64,000 nt of DNA from Collybiopsis luxurians FD-317 M1 (GCA_000827265.1 KN834806.1:127770-191769), one strand, 5' to 3'; positions 11,043 through 24,264 are shown, counted from the first letter of the stretch. Made by a program: numbers and translations. Notes: generated by a model not told the origin, from the sequence alone.

Positions 11043-14000
11043 ATGTTTTTGCTCAAAAAAGCCAAGAATTGACTCAACAACTTGAAGCATTGCAGAGGAA
11101 ATGTTAATGCTTCTGGAAGTACACCTGAACTGCATGATGTTGCACAGGATTCCCATGCTCCCAGAAACACTGAGTCAGATGTTTCTGCAGTGTCTGATCC
11201 CATTCAAAGGGATGTACAGGGAAATCCAGTTGTTCATAGTAGCCAATTAGCAGCCAAAGGACAGGTTCCTCAAGAGCCATCCATTCAGTGCCAAGCTTTG
11301 CAAACCACTGGTGCTGTTGCAGAAACAGGCCTTAAGATTCTGAAAGAACTTTCTGAATTTATTCCTGTGGCTGGTAAAGGATTGGGTATAGCGCTTGGAG
11401 TAGTTTCTGAGTGTATTCAAATTTACCATGCAAGTATTCCTATGCAATAATTTCGCTTTTAGTCTTTACTGATATATATTTTGACCTATAAAGCAAGTAA
11501 CAGACAACAAGGAAAAATTCAGTGAACTGAGTGAAGAGTTATCCACCAAGCTTGCAGAAGTCAAGCAATATATGCAGCAGAGTAGATCTTCTGAAATGGA
11601 TCAAATTTTCCAATCCTTGGCTGAGTATGGATTTAGCTTCACCTTTGAAGAATATTCAACTTATAGTTATTTACAGAGAGTAGGAAAGAATTAGTAGCAA
11701 GGCTTCACCTCAGCAGAACAAAAATTGGCTGGCTCAAGTTCTGGAGAAGACAGATAAAATTGTTTCTGCAGATAAGATTTCTCAAGAAATCACAAGCTAT
11801 TTTGAGGACATCAAAAATGCAATTGATGCTTGTCAGGTATGGATTAGAACTCATATGGCTCTCCATAAAAGTTTTAAGGTTGTGCAATCTGCAGAGAAAG
11901 GTTTTATTCCGCATTGAAAGAAACACAAGTGATATCAGTCAGGTAGGTACAGGAATATGTTTGAATTTTAGGAAATTGAAAAGAGGACAGGATATCTACT
12001 TGAAAAATTTAAAGCCTTCTATAGAAGCTTTCCATGATTATCGAGTTGGAAGGCCAGCATGTACCCCTGACACAAGGGTTGAAATTCTGGAAAAGATCAT
12101 GAAGTGGGCCAATACCACTTCAGAAGATCAAGTGTACTGGATAGGTGGAATGGCTGGAACAGGAAAGAGCACCATTGCCAAATCATTATGTGATGGATTT
12201 AAGAAAGAAAATCTTGCCAGTGCATTCTTTTGTTCCAGACAACTTGAGGCTTGTCGGGACCATACAAGGATCATTCCAACCATTGCTTATCAGCTTGCAA
12301 GATATTCTCAAACATTTGCTGAAGCTCTTACAAAGGAGCTGGAAAAGGATCGAGATCTTGCTGATAAAGACATCAATAAACAAATGGATTTGCTTCTAAG
12401 GAAGCCCTGGGAGGTCACTGCCCATAAATTGACTGCAGTGACTGCTATAATTATCATTGATGCTTTGGATGAGTGTGTAGATATTAAGCTATTGCTGGAG
12501 CCTCTGCTCAAAGCTATCCAAAGTGGTAGTTTGCTAGGGCTAAAATTTGTATTTACAAGCCGTCCAGACCAGCCTGTATACAAACATCTGATGAAGGCTA
12601 CTTATAATTCTAAAGTATTTCTGCATGAAGTAGAAAAGGACTTAGTGGAGAGTGACATCTCTAAATTCCTCTCTGAAAAACTGGAGGATTATGGCCTTGT
12701 TACACAAGAACATATTGTGCAGTTGGCCCAAGTATGTGGGAAGCTATTTATATTTGCAGCTACTATTGTAAAGTGGATCACTGCAAGTGATCTAGTTGGA
12801 GAAGAGCGGTTAAAAGAAATTCTGAATTTGCACCATGTTCCAGATATAAGCCAAAAATTGGATGACTTGTATGGTGCTATCATTGACAAAGCTATAGCAG
12901 AAGTGTCAAATAAGGAGAGACTATGGATTGTGAGAGTGCTGCATTCCATAATCAGTGTTAGAAATCCAGTACCTAGTGAGGTGATTGCTCAATTGACAAA
13001 TGTAAATTGTCAGCAAGTGAATCGGCTCATTGCTGCTTTAGAATCAGTCCTATATGTAGGAAAGCAAGATGAGGCTATCTATGTCTTTCATGCTTCATTC
13101 TCAGACTTCTTATTGAGAGAAAAGTCAGGAGAAAAGGTCAAAGACTTGCAATGCAATTCATTAAATCAACACACCTTGCTAATCCAGGCATGTTTCAATA
13201 TCATGGATATAGAGCTAAGATTCAATATGCTCAGCCTTCCATCATCATTTTTGAAAGACAAGGAGGTTGAAAATATTGTATCCAATGTCAATGACAAGAT
13301 CCAGCAGGGTCTTGTCTATGCCTGCAAGAGCTGGGGATATCACTTGGGGAAATCAAGAAAGAATGCAAAAGTTACTACAGCCATGGAGCAATTTTTGAAA
13401 GAAAAGATATTTTACTGGATTGAAGTAATGAGTCTTTTGCGTTTAGCCAGCCATCGAGAAAGTATTAGGGAGGATACACTGGTCCAATGTGGGGACACTC
13501 TTGACTCTATTAGAAAGGTATGAATAAAAGGAAAATTGAGAGACAAGACAAAAATGAACTGACCAACTTGTAGATTTCAGATCTGCCAGAGGAATTACAG
13601 GACAATATTAACAATTTGAAGACAGCTACAGAAACATTCCTCCTGAGCCCTGTGAATGATATGACACCACACTGGTACCTAAGTATCTTACCATTTTGGA
13701 AGAGAGAGATTGCTGGAGCACAACGGGGGCAGAACATGGGGATGATTGTAAAAATCCAGACAGAAAAACAAAACCTTGGTAGTTGGAATACAGGGTCAGA
13801 AGTTTATGGATTGGATATCTCTAAAGATGGAACTAAAATTGTATCTGGTGGTAGAGATACCACTGCCAGGATTTGGAATGCCAAGAGTGGAACTCCCATT
13901 GGGGAGCCTCTTCAAGGCCATACTCATTGGGTGTGGTCAGTGGCATTTTCTCCAGATGGAAAGAGAATTGTATCTAGTGCTCATGACAAGACAGTCAGGA

Positions 14001-14173
14001 TCTGGAATGCAGAGACTGGAACTCCCATTGGGAAGCCTCTTCAAGGCCACACTGATTCAGTGCAGTCAGTGGCATTTTCTCCAGATGGAAAGAGAATTGT
14101 ATCTGGTTCTGGTGACAAGACAGTCAGGATCTGGAATGCAGAGACTACCCATTTTGTGAAGTTATGGTCATAG
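11043..14173 (+). pseudogene. NACHT-WD40 (NLR-like, NWD family) gene, unit 2, broken
   Basis: Fungal NLR-like receptors of this architecture act in cytoplasmic non-self recognition and heterokaryon incompatibility (family knowledge, e.g. HET-D/HET-E). Exon 1 (11043-~11436) encodes a helical N-terminal domain (KILKELSEFIPVAGKG, ALGVVSECIQIYHA), but codon 10 is TGA where unit 3 has GGA. Several short exons follow to about 11970; splice sites there are uncertain. The long exon to 13516 carries Walker A (GGMAGTGKST, ~12144-12173), Walker B (IIIIDALDEC, ~12446-12475), the sensor-like FTSRPDQPV and the usual NACHT end HASFSDFLL. After an intron (GTATGA donor at 13517) come a linker and WD40 repeats (SVAFSPDGKRIVS, DKTVRIWNAET). 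At about 14147 the reading runs straight into downstream spacer, so the remaining repeats, the tail and gene M are deleted. Confidence 0.75.
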
Positions 14174-15429
14174 TACACTAATTTATCAACTGGGGATTTA
14201 TCTACTCATTAATGGCACACTGTACAGTGATGGTGATCACTGAGATTAGCTATAACTTAACTTATAAGTTATACATATTTCTCCCTCAACCTCTGGTTTG
14301 CTTTTATCTTAACTCATAAGCTCCAAATGTAACTGTTGAGGAACATAGATTGTCCGGCTGCTCCGTAGTTATGTTAGCTGCTGTTTCACTAGTTTGCCTC
14401 TATTGACTCATTCTACTTATTTACCTTATATATGTAGTAGTTACTGTAGTTCAATTGATCTTTCTGCCCCTTCCATTGAGATCCCTGCTTGTTGGGCAAC
14501 AGTAACTAAGGAGCTCAAGACAGTTTTGTAGCATGTATTGAACCATAAACAATGTATTGTGGTGTTCTAATACCATGCGGCATTTGGAACAAGAGTCCCA
14601 AGGTTTAGGCTTAGTAGTTATTACCGACAGAGTTCAATTCTAACTCGCCGGTAAGTATAGACATGGACCTGTTATATGTAGAGACACGGTGGGTGATGAC
14701 CAGCTATGGAAAGCAAGTTTTACCTTGTGCAGTATTGCCCAGCCTTGGGTTGAGGGTGAGGAGTTTTAGCTTGTCCGGTCACACATTCCAGGTCAGTCTG
14801 ATTTATGGAAAATGCATAGTAACATAGTTGAGTTACAGTAAAAAGCAAAACTAAAAAAAAAGAAAAAAAAAAAGAAGAGTACCTAAGAATGTTTACTCAA
14901 AGTGAATTCTCTATTATCTTTGGTATTAGTAATTTTTCCATGAATTTTTTAAGCGGCAACATGTTCCATTGTAGCAGTTGCATTGATACAGGAGTCGAGT
15001 GGGTACTCTGTGTGTCGGCAGTCAATGTGGATGGATGGATAGGAGGAGGGATGGAGGGAATAAATTAATGAATATCAAATCAAGACTGCTAGTTAAGATT
15101 CTCAACGTAACACCATTTGAGATTCTCAGGTTGCTCGGAGCTAAGGTTTTTTTCTTTCTTTTGTTTTTGTTTTTGTTTTTTTTTTTTTCCTTTTTCTGCC
15201 TACTCTGCTCTACTCTACATTTCCTTTATCTACACCATTGAACTGATTCTCTCACAGAGCAGTTTTTGAATACTGTGCTCAAGAGCAATGCATAGCAGTG
15301 GTTGACCGATTCGTGTCGGCAAGGGCCGACAGTAACTGTTGAAAAATCCTGAGAGCTGAATTCATGCTGCGGTTCCGTTCCTGTAATTGATGAGAGTGAC
15401 ATCAAACAGAGACTCCACATGCCCAGGCC
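14147..15429. repeat. Duplicated intergenic block, unit 2 (left part)
   Basis: From the deletion join at about 14147 the sequence equals 2549 onward of unit 1. It ends at the 4-bp duplicated site (ttct, 15430-15433) of the minus-strand LTR element and resumes at 20568. No gene is seen. The A-rich (14850-14875) and T-rich (15148-15190) tracts are retained. Confidence 0.7.
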
Positions 15430-15433
15430 TTCT

Positions 15434-15793
15434 TGAAGTATCTGCCTGTTCCAGAACAGAGTTGGCAATCAAGCGGCTGAAAAAGGCAGAGAGAATTCTG
15501 TCCTATTCTCGAGTATCTACGGCATATTTATACTACAAAAATGTCTCATGCGGTACTGTAGAAAATGCCTGAATAATATGAAATATATAGTAGGAAAATC
15601 ACAGTAAAGTTCCAGTGACTCAAGAGGGATTCTGGATGAATCGCTGCGAGTCAAAAGTGTAGTCGAGTGATGAAAAACCTACATAGTAGTGAAACCCAAA
15701 CAATACCAGTACAACTGGGTGATCCTTGTCCAAAATGGGAAATCACTGGTATGATAAGAACTAATCTTATCATATAAACATACCTATACAACA
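15434..15793 (-). repeat. 3-prime LTR of the minus-strand gypsy element
   Basis: 360 bp, TG...CA as written on +, closely matching 20208-20567. Most differences are CG versus TG or CA (for example ctcgag/cttgag and ctacgg/ctatgg). A TATA-like word is visible on the minus strand near 15523. Confidence 0.9.
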
Positions 15794-16034
15794 CAACCCC
15801 CTTGTTACTCTTTTGCTCCTGCAAAAGCTGAAGCATTAGATTGAGTGAGGCTGGTGAAAAGAAATTGAAACCTATAAGTACAAAAGATCAAATACACAAA
15901 AATTCAGAGAAGCACATAGAATTTGATAAGGAAAATGAATCGATAATGAAATTTTGATGTGGCGACAGTGGAATTTTTTGGTAAGCACAATTGTTTTTTG
16001 ATTTAGCCCTAGGTTTTCCAAACAGAGAGATGAT

Positions 16035-19000
16035 TCAATGGAGGAGTTCGATGACAGCATTAGCGGAGTGTTGAGGGAGACTTTCGGTAAAGGTGAAATC
16101 AGTACCCATATCCATTGAGGTGAGTAGATACTGATTGCCGCATTTAGTCCTAGGTAATGGACCGATGAAATTGAAAGACCAGACATTGCCGGCACTGACT
16201 TGAGGAAGCGGAAACATAGGCTGTGGAGGAATAGTGTCACACTTGGAGAATTGACACTGATTGCAGGTACATACAACATGTTTGACAATTTCCAAAGAGT
16301 AAGGCATCCAAGCCCTAGTCCTTAGACACTCCAATACCATGTTGATACCAAGATGCCCAAGGTCAGCATGAATATGCTGAATGAGTTCAAGCACTTCAGG
16401 AACTGAGGTAGGCACAACAACAATCTTCGGTTCAGAATCTTCAGGACTAATGTCTTTGAACAGATGCCCCTTACTTACCATGTACTTTCCAATTGATTGA
16501 ATCTCTTTACCAGAGAGTAGATCACATTGATAGCTTTCCAGAGTGTAATAAACAGCTGCACAATCTTCAGGATTGAGTTCGACAGCATGGAGAGGTTGAT
16601 AATCGATGTCGGGAACCTTGTCATTGCCTTCTCATTGAGATAGCATGTTGGCAGCAACTTGAGCAGAGCCAGGACGATATATAATCTTCAGATCGAAGTG
16701 AGATATATCATCAGCGAAGTGAGAGAGACAATGACCAAGGTGTTTTTGAGTGAGGAAATACTTGAGAGATTCATGATTGGTACGTACCACAATTGGAGAA
16801 CCTTCAATGTATTGACAAAATTTCTTTAGTCCATTGACAACAGCCAACATTTTGCATTCTTGAGCTGAGTACCGCTGTTCCATAGCAGTCATTTTTTGAG
16901 ACTCGAAGGCTATAGGTTGTAAGTCCCTTTCCTTGAAGTCGAAGCAATTTTCAGACTTACTGTCATCTCTATCATCCTTCCCCTCCTCAAGATCTCGAAA
17001 CAGCATATTCAATTGTTGGAGAACTGCACTGAGACAAGTTCCTGAGGCATCAGTATCCAGAACAAAGACATGCCAGGGTGTCAGATGAATGAGCTTGACT
17101 GATTCGGCAATGGCTTGCTTAATGGCTTCAAAAGCTTCTTGACACTTCAAAGACCATTCAATATGAGCACCCTTTTTTGGAGCACCAGTGAGGAGGTCAG
17201 TTAAAGGTTCAGCAATCTTGGCAAATCCCAGGACAAAACATCGATAGTGCCTGCCAAGATTAAGAAAACCACATATGTGAGTAACATTTGTAGGGACTGG
17301 CCATTCTGCTAATGCTCAAACCTTTTCAGGGTTTACTCAGATCCCATTGCCAGAAATGACATGACCAAGGTAGAGAAGTTCCTCCTGCACCCAAGTACAC
17401 TTGTCAATGTTCAGTATAAGGCCTTCTTTTGCTAGAGTGGAAAGTACCTTTGCGATGTGTGTACCATGTTCTTGAAAGGTTCTTGAATATATAATGATAT
17501 CGTCCAGATAGACCATCACAAATTTATCAATATAGTCAGCAAGGATGTCGTTCATCATGTTTTGGAAGGTTGCGGGAGCATTCGTGAGGCCAAATGGCAT
17601 GACATGAAACTGGAAATGACTGTACTGGCAGGTAAAGGCAGTCTTTTCCCTGTCCTCATAAGCCAACTGAATTTGCCAGTAGCTGGACCTAAGATCTAAG
17701 GTTGTGAACACCCCAGTGTCCTTCAGATTGACATAGCATTCATCTATCTGAGGCAAAGGATATGCATTTTTCTTTGTTAGATTGTTGATAGCACAAAGGT
17801 CAACACAAGGTTGGAGCTTACTGTCCTTCTTGGGAACCAACAAAATTGGCGAGGACCAAGGTGAAGTGGATCATTCAATCACCCCCTCTGCAAGAGTGTC
17901 ATCGATGAACTTCTTGATTTCCAAATTTTCTTGGGGAGAGTGAGGGCATCTGCGAATCTTTACAGGTTGTGCATTGCCTGTGTCAATATGGTGTACCCAA
18001 CAACGAGGAGGTGGGTAACCTACTTTATCTTGAAAGCATTTTGGAAACATCTTGATGGCCAATTCCTTTAGTTTCCTTCCTAACCGCATTCATCCTTCCT
18101 TAGTCGGTCCCATTTTGTCTGTTGATTTGGAAGGATTACCTGTCAACGCTACACCAGGTTCAGGTTTGTCTTCAGTATTTTCTTCTATCACTTCATTTAT
18201 GGAAGTGACACTGTCATCATTTGAGTAAGTATATTCTTCATTAGGGAGTTCCACATACCCAGAGTGTTCATTGCTGATTTGTGTATTGTAGGCCTCCTGT
18301 ACTGGAAGGGAGTTTGGATTTCAGATAGCTTGAATGGTGACACTTGCGCGAGTCTTTGGGGAAACAAAGTCGAGTGTATTGTTATCCCAGTTGAAAACAA
18401 TGCCATGCCTAGCCAAGAATGTGTAGCCAAGAAGCAAGTCGTAATGAAATCCCATTGATTGATCCAGGACATAGGCAACAATAGTTTCCTCAATAGGACC
18501 TATCTTTAGGGTGAAGCATGCAAAAGCTTGAGTGACTGTATGACCAGTGCCAGCTACTTCGCAAGGTTGATCAAGAGGGAATATGTTGGCATTGATGAGA
18601 TGGATCACATTGCTCCATACATAGTTATCTTGAGCTCCTGTGTCTGCGATAATGTTCACCATTTTACTGGCCTTGCATTGCAGAGCATGATTATAGTGAC
18701 CAAGGATCATAGCGGAGTACACAGGCAAGCAAATCTCCAGTGAACCTTCCATACTGAAAAAATTTGCAGTAAGAGAAGGTTCAATTGGTTCAATCTTGAC
18801 TGGAGGGTCAACTTGGTCAGACTGGAATTGTCGAGCAAGGAAGCTAGGTCCCTGTGGAGTATGGGCCTGCATTCGAGTAGGTCAAAGAGGATGGGGATTG
18901 GCAATATGGAACATTGGCTGTTGTGGGCAACTAGGCAACTTCCCAATTCAATCTGTTTTGTGCGGCGAATGACAATTCCTAGTGAAATGTCCAAGTTTGT

Positions 19001-20027
19001 TGCAATTATAGCAACATACCCTAGGCCTTTCAGGAGGACTGCCGCTGTTGGTGAAAGCATCAAGATCCATTGGACTTGGTCCTGTACCAGAACTAGGACC
19101 TGGTCCCAAGTTCAAAGAACTAGAAGGATACACAAGTGACGACAGAGAAGATGGAGAACTGTTGTGACCACTACTTGAGGAGTGGTTGCTGTTTTTGTTG
19201 TGAAGGCAAGGATCTGTTGTCCAACCATTATTTGAGTTATTCGAAGAGGTACGCTTGTACCATTCATAAACTTGAGCTGCTTCATATATGTCAGCCATAG
19301 AAGAGGGATTTGCATTTGAAATATGGAAGCACATATTGGGTGGGATACTGCAGAAGAAATTGAACTTACGATTGCCAAAGGTCATATCTGTAGGGAAGAG
19401 TTGCATTTCAAGCTTTTGGAAGCAAGGAATGAACTCTGAGACATTACCTTTGTAGTTGCAGTGAGCAAGTTGGGATCAAATTTTGTCCATTCTGGCTGGA
19501 TGGTTGAACTGATCTCAAAGACCCTGTTGAAGTTCATTCCATTGCAGTGGCTGATCAGCATTTCCCTGCTTCTTGGTTAAGTACCAAGTTTGAGCAGCGT
19601 CATGGAAGCAACCACTTACGATAACTCCCCAGTCTTCCTGAGCAATGTGAGTAGCCTGTAGCAGATCTTTTGCAATGGAAATAAAGGCACTAACATTTTC
19701 TTCAGGGCAACCATGGAAGAGAGGAAGCTCAGTCCTCAGGGGAGCTCGAGCTACCTGTACTTGTGGCTGAACAGGCTGAGGTTGAACCAGAGGTGGTGGA
19801 GGTGACAGAGCTGTGTGTGTCAAGTGAGCTAGAGCATCTCGGAATGTAGTTGAGATTTGCTCAAGGGAAATATGCTCATGTTCAAGTTCAGCCACTCGTC
19901 CTTCACTCTGTTTGAGGTGTTGAGCAATGCTGGTGAAGATTGGAGTGATTACATCAAATGCATTGGGATTGACAACGGCGCAGAGCTGGTCCAAAGTAAT
20001 GTTGGACATATGCAAAGAATAGAGCAA
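16035..20027 (-). pseudogene. Gag-pol of the minus-strand gypsy element, single frame with TGA stops
   Basis: All coding pieces from 20027 to 16035 lie in one frame, so gag and pol were one ORF. Order: capsid-like region (20027-19515); C-terminal gag with CCHC knuckle (CYNCNKLGHFTRNC, ~19020-18979); aspartic protease (IIADTGAQDNYVW, ~18660-18620); reverse transcriptase (LVPKKDSKLQP, MPFGLTNAPATF, YLDDIIIYS, ~17840-17490); RNase H (LDTDASGTCLSAVL, ~17065-17025); integrase zinc finger (H..H, then CTCNQC, ~16270). The integrase core begins (WSFNFIGPLPR) but, after a TGA at 16035, reads only to LFGKPR before similarity ends. Interrupting stops checked are TGA at expected arginine positions. Confidence 0.85.
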
Positions 20028-20207
20028 TGACTTTTGAGAAAATTGTTAAGTGGTTGGGAGTTGTAGAAGTCAACTAGGTTAAGATGGTCCTCTAGTGTTG
20101 AGGTACCCTTTGAGCTCGTATCAATTTGTTCTAGACAAGATTTTACTTACAATGGGATAACCAGTATCAGATGAAGGAAGCTAGCAAAGACCCTTCACTT
20201 TCAAAAG

Positions 20208-20567
20208 TGAAGTATCTGCCCATTCCAGAACAGAGTCAGCAATCAAGCGGCTGAAAAAGGCAGAGAGAATTCTGTCCTATTCTTGAGTATCTATGGCATA
20301 TTTATACTACAAAAATGTCTCATGCGGTACCATAGAAAATGCCTGAATAATACAAAATATATAGTAGGAAAATCACAGGAAAGTTCCGGTGACTCAAGAG
20401 GGATTCTGGACAAATCGCTGCGAGTCAAAAGCGTAGTCAAGTGATGAAAAACCTACGTAGTAGTGAAACCCAAACAATACCAGTACAACCAGGTGACCCT
20501 TGTCCAAAATGGGAAATCACTGGTATGATAAGAACTAATCTTATCGTATAAACATACCTATACAACA
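20208..20567 (-). repeat. 5-prime LTR of the minus-strand gypsy element
   Basis: 360 bp, partner of 15434-15793. On the minus strand it contains tataaatatg (near 20300), a plausible promoter for the element transcript, which then reads into gag at 20027. Confidence 0.9.
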
Positions 20568-21131
20568 TTCTGCGGTTCGGATGTACTTTACACTTTTGCT
20601 CCATCCCTCAAAATGCCCGTACTCCATTGATCCTTTGCACTTTTGAAATTCAGTTGGATATTGGCGCTTTGACTGCGAGGGAATTTGAATGACGGGAAGA
20701 AGGGAAGAAGTCCAGTACTGCACGTACTGAATGTACTGAATGTATCATTCAGGTATGTGCCGGGCACAGGCACAGTCTTTGCTGTATGTCCCAAATTCTT
20801 GTTCTTACAGTATCAGTATCATCTGACTGGGATTGGATTGGTTTAGATTGGTGTAGAAATAAATCTGATGTTCCTTTTTGGCAATACCTAAAATGCCAGG
20901 TATTTTTGAATCAAAGGCGGCGGTGGTTTTAGGCCAGATTTCATTTGCAATTTGTCCATCGGTCAGTTAAACTTTGACCCCTTCTTCTGTCCTCATTTCT
21001 GTCTTCCTTATTGTTTAAAATGCCATCGGGTTTTCTCCTTCATCTTTTCCTTCTCAAGGCCTAGGATTGGACCTTTTCAAGCCAACACAGAGTACTATAT
21101 CTCTTGTCCAGTATTGACTTGGTTGAAGGAT
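20568..21131. repeat. Duplicated intergenic block, unit 2 (right part, acyltransferase promoter side)
   Basis: Continues the block interrupted at 15430 and is equivalent to 52848-53407. No gene is seen. The retrotransposon has separated this proximal part from the distal 1.3 kb of the block. Confidence 0.65.
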
Positions 21132-23178
21132 ATGACTGTGGACACAGCGACGACTCCAATGACCACATCGGTGTCAATGAAACAAGGGCAGGAAGAAGAT
21201 TTCAGAGGATGGAGGTCACATAATGGCAGGGATTACTTTTGGTCTCTAGGGGAGAGCGAGTATGCATACTATATTCCTGCTTCACAGAACGGGCTTGGAG
21301 ATATGTACATGGTCAAAATTCTGTTCATGTTTCTGTTTCTTAATTACAATTTGATAGGTTTCTACATGCAACATTCACAACCAAGTCAAAATTGATCATT
21401 ATGGATCCATCGAGGATAGCTCTCTGTTGGGCCATCACTCATTCTAGACACCCCCTGCTCATGTCCAAAGTTATTTGCAACTGCAATTTGAACATCTCAC
21501 CGACATCCGAGGAGGAGCCATACTTCTGGTCAGTCTACTATCAGTGTCATCTATGATGAACTCTGATATATTCAGTTCCTTAGGTTTTCACCACCAAAGG
21601 ATGCTGTCAAAGAAGTTAATAGCTGCCTAGTGTTCAATAATCTCCCCAAAGAAGGTGCAGAAATGGCAACAATCTACGCTTGCTTCAATTAACGGTGAAT
21701 TATCAGAACTAATATTCAATTATCTGAAACATGCTAATGTATCAATAATTTAATTGGGTTGACTGTTTGCTCGCTTCTTAGGTCAATCTCCTCCCTCCCG
21801 CTCTAGAATCCCAATTATCCATTCCCTCAACCTGCCTCGCAAAAGCCACAGCCAAGGTCAACTACCTCCAAACTATGCATAACGAAATCGTCAGTATCCT
21901 ACACCCATCCTCCCTTTAGCTCTTCTGTATATTTAAATCTTAATCTAAATCTAAATCTTAATGCAGGGCGGCCACACTCTCCGACACAACCAACTTGGCC
22001 CCCAAAAAACTGTCATGATAGAAAAATCCTTCTCCCAAGAACAAACCCTCAAAATCCTCACAAAATGCAAACAAAACAGAGTCACAGTCAACCATGTGCT
22101 CTTTGCACTGTGTAATGTCACATGGGGACAGTTGAATTTGAATTTTAAAGTGATCCAGGAGCCTTTGTGAGTCTCCCTTTTTTTTTTTTTTCTTTATTGT
22201 TATTTCTTCTTTCGAAGATTGGGGTGACCACAGTTCTGACACATGTCCTCCCCCTCCCACAGAATGATGTACATAGCGCTTAATCTCTGACCCTACCTCT
22301 CCCAGCACCCCTCCACCACCTACTGGTTCCTCGCTCTCACCTACTTCAACATTGTTCTCCCCACCTTTGTCCTTACCACCCTCACCGCTTTCTGGATGAG
22401 GGTCAGGGATGTGAAGGAACAGACCTGGAAGGTCATCAAGAGTCTTTTTTTGGCAGCACAGGTGATGAGGGGGGCAAGGGTTAGGGCAGAGAGGGTTAGG
22501 GGGGTGAGTACAGGTATGAATTGGGGTCCGAGTGGTGGTGGTGGGAGTGGCAAAAGTGAGGCAAAGACAGTGACGATGCAAACACAGCTGTTGTTGGAAT
22601 TGTCCTTGTCTGCAATGTCAACAGCTACAGCATCATCTACATTGTCTATTTTGCCCGCATCGTCAATGACCTCAGGTTCATCATCATCATTGTCATCGCT
22701 GTCGTCATCAGTGTCCTTCTCATCAGTGCAGTCAGCATCATTCCCTATGTTGGAGACGGGGAAGGGAAAGGGCATCACTGACAATATACCCCTCCCTGCA
22801 TCTATAAACTACATTGTCATTGTTCAGGATGATGGGAAGGGGAAGGGGAAATGGGTGTTGTTACCTCCTGCGCTGAGTGCAGTGTTGTTTGGGTTGTCAT
22901 TGATTGGGAATTTGGATTTGGTTTATAGGCAGGAGGAGTTTGTTTCAGTTGGTTCTGGGTCTGAGGGGCTGGAGGGAAGCAAGAGGATCGGAGAGGCCAG
23001 GTTCACATTCGCAACCACAACCACAACTACAACCACAATCACAACCATAATTGAAACTACAATCAGAACAACTGTCCTCCTCCCCTCCTCGTCAATTGGA
23101 CCATCGCCGAAGCACATAATACCCTCCCATTCTGTATCCTCACCCTCATCAAACTCAAATAATGGAACCCATCCCTAA
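21132..23178 (+). pseudogene. HxxxD acyltransferase pseudogene, unit 2
   Basis: Homologous over nearly its whole length to the intact gene at 53408-55940. The start ATG at 21132 and the exon 1 protein remain (DFRGWRSHNGRDYF), with R-to-W and R-to-Q changes typical of CGG to TGG or CAG. About 240 bp equal to 54005-54246 is deleted, removing the exon with the catalytic HxxxDG motif. At 22288 the last exon has CTC TGA where the intact gene has CTC CGA. The 3-prime end is diverged and lacks the C-terminal 'GFEEGHVESFW' patch. It is inactive by several independent lesions. Confidence 0.75.
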
Positions 23179-24264
23179 CTCCCACCATCTCGCTCCCCTT
23201 AGCCATCCCAAACCACATCAAAGGTATGTCCCATTATTCAGTTCTCTTCTTTTCAAGACTAAGAATTGTTTGCTTTCCTTGTAAAAATTGCTGTGTCAAT
23301 GCAGATTGTTAAATGAGATTATATCACTGCTGCACTTGTCCTGCCAGATGTCACATCAACGGTGTCTATGCTCAGGGATCTCCCAAGCCATGCCTATAGA
23401 GGCCGATCCACCGTTGAACAATGGGACACCCAGGAGGACTGACCAGCTGTGATCAGCCACTTTGTTGTTACGGGTTGAAGTGATTTTCAATCTATATTGA
23501 CAGCTGCTACAAGGTGAGTTTTTGTTTGTGTTTCAATTCAGACTGATCGCTGAACAGCTTTTGTCTCTTTTTAGTGTCCACTACAGATGAATGTGATGTA
23601 TTACCCTGCCCTTATTCCTGTAATTGCTCTCCTACCTTTGAGTGTTTCTATTCTGACCCTTCATCCAACTGTTCTTTACATCTTGATACCCCTCACCCTC
23701 TTCCTTCCCCTCCTGCCCACTTTGTCACCCTATTCACCAATCTGTTTCCAAAATTGCTGTAACCTCAAGTTTCAATGGTGACACCCGGGGGGTGATTGTG
23801 CCATCACACCACACACAATGTAAATACACTACAGTACTTTATTGTACCATGTTACTGCCTTTGTTGCAGTCGATACACTGTTATACCCTCATTTCTCTCA
23901 TCACATGTTACCTTATTCCCTCTCATTGTTGTTCATTTGTTTGCTTTGCACAGTGCAACTCTTGCTTGTGTAATGTGTACATATACATGTACAACATAAA
24001 CTCATACATCGAGTTAAGAAAGAAAAAAGAAGCAGATAAAAGGGAATCAGATTGACGGAACAAGAAAGACATAAACATTCGAATGAATGTGAGCACTAAG
24101 GATAACAAATTTTGATGCACAAAGGATAACGCTTTGTTTGAATGCACCATTCAAACTATTGTATTCGAACACTATGTGACTGTAAGTTTCACTCTGACCC
24201 AACCCTGGCCCTTGGCATTGATCTCGACCTCCCAACAGCCCTGAAATTTTCTTGAATGCACCCA
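23179..24264. other. Decayed spacer, unit 2
   Basis: No gene that I can support. Bases about 23670-23950 align with 5290-5600 of unit 1. The last ~200 bases (24060-24264) align with about 5680-5760 and 8240-8460 and lead into the large retrotransposon. Short ORFs (23574, 23792) are not conserved between copies. Confidence 0.45.

Larger units (their letters stand above)
15434..20567 (-). mobile_element. Ty3/gypsy LTR retrotransposon, internally deleted
   Basis: 5,134 bp, transcribed on the minus strand, bounded by two 360-bp LTRs beginning TG and ending CA. The flanking duplication is ttct (15430-15433 and 20568-20571). Paralogous uninterrupted sites exist at about 3820 (unit 1) and 52848 (unit 3), which directly show the insertion. 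The order gag, protease, reverse transcriptase, RNase H, integrase is that of Ty3/gypsy. The integrase stops soon after its zinc finger and the first part of its core. The element is therefore non-autonomous even apart from its TGA stops. A purine-rich tract (aagggggttg on the minus strand) abuts the 3-prime LTR at about 15794-15803. I could not identify a primer-binding site next to 20207. Confidence 0.9.

Noticed and set aside
11430..11510. GC-AG intron (GCAAGT donor) after exon 1 of the NLR
   Set aside because: A GT-AG alternative (gtattc...aacag) also preserves frame, so the non-canonical donor is not needed.
11760..11970. ATG-like start of the 587-codon unit 2 ORF as the true NLR start
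   Set aside because: The first ~70 codons read an alternative frame of upstream exons (the ADKISQEITSYF frame is the conserved one). The conserved exon 1 lies at 11043.
22923..23117. Valine/isoleucine-rich minus-strand ORF as a membrane protein
   Set aside because: It is the reverse of a simple (aacc/caca)n repeat in the degraded acyltransferase insert.
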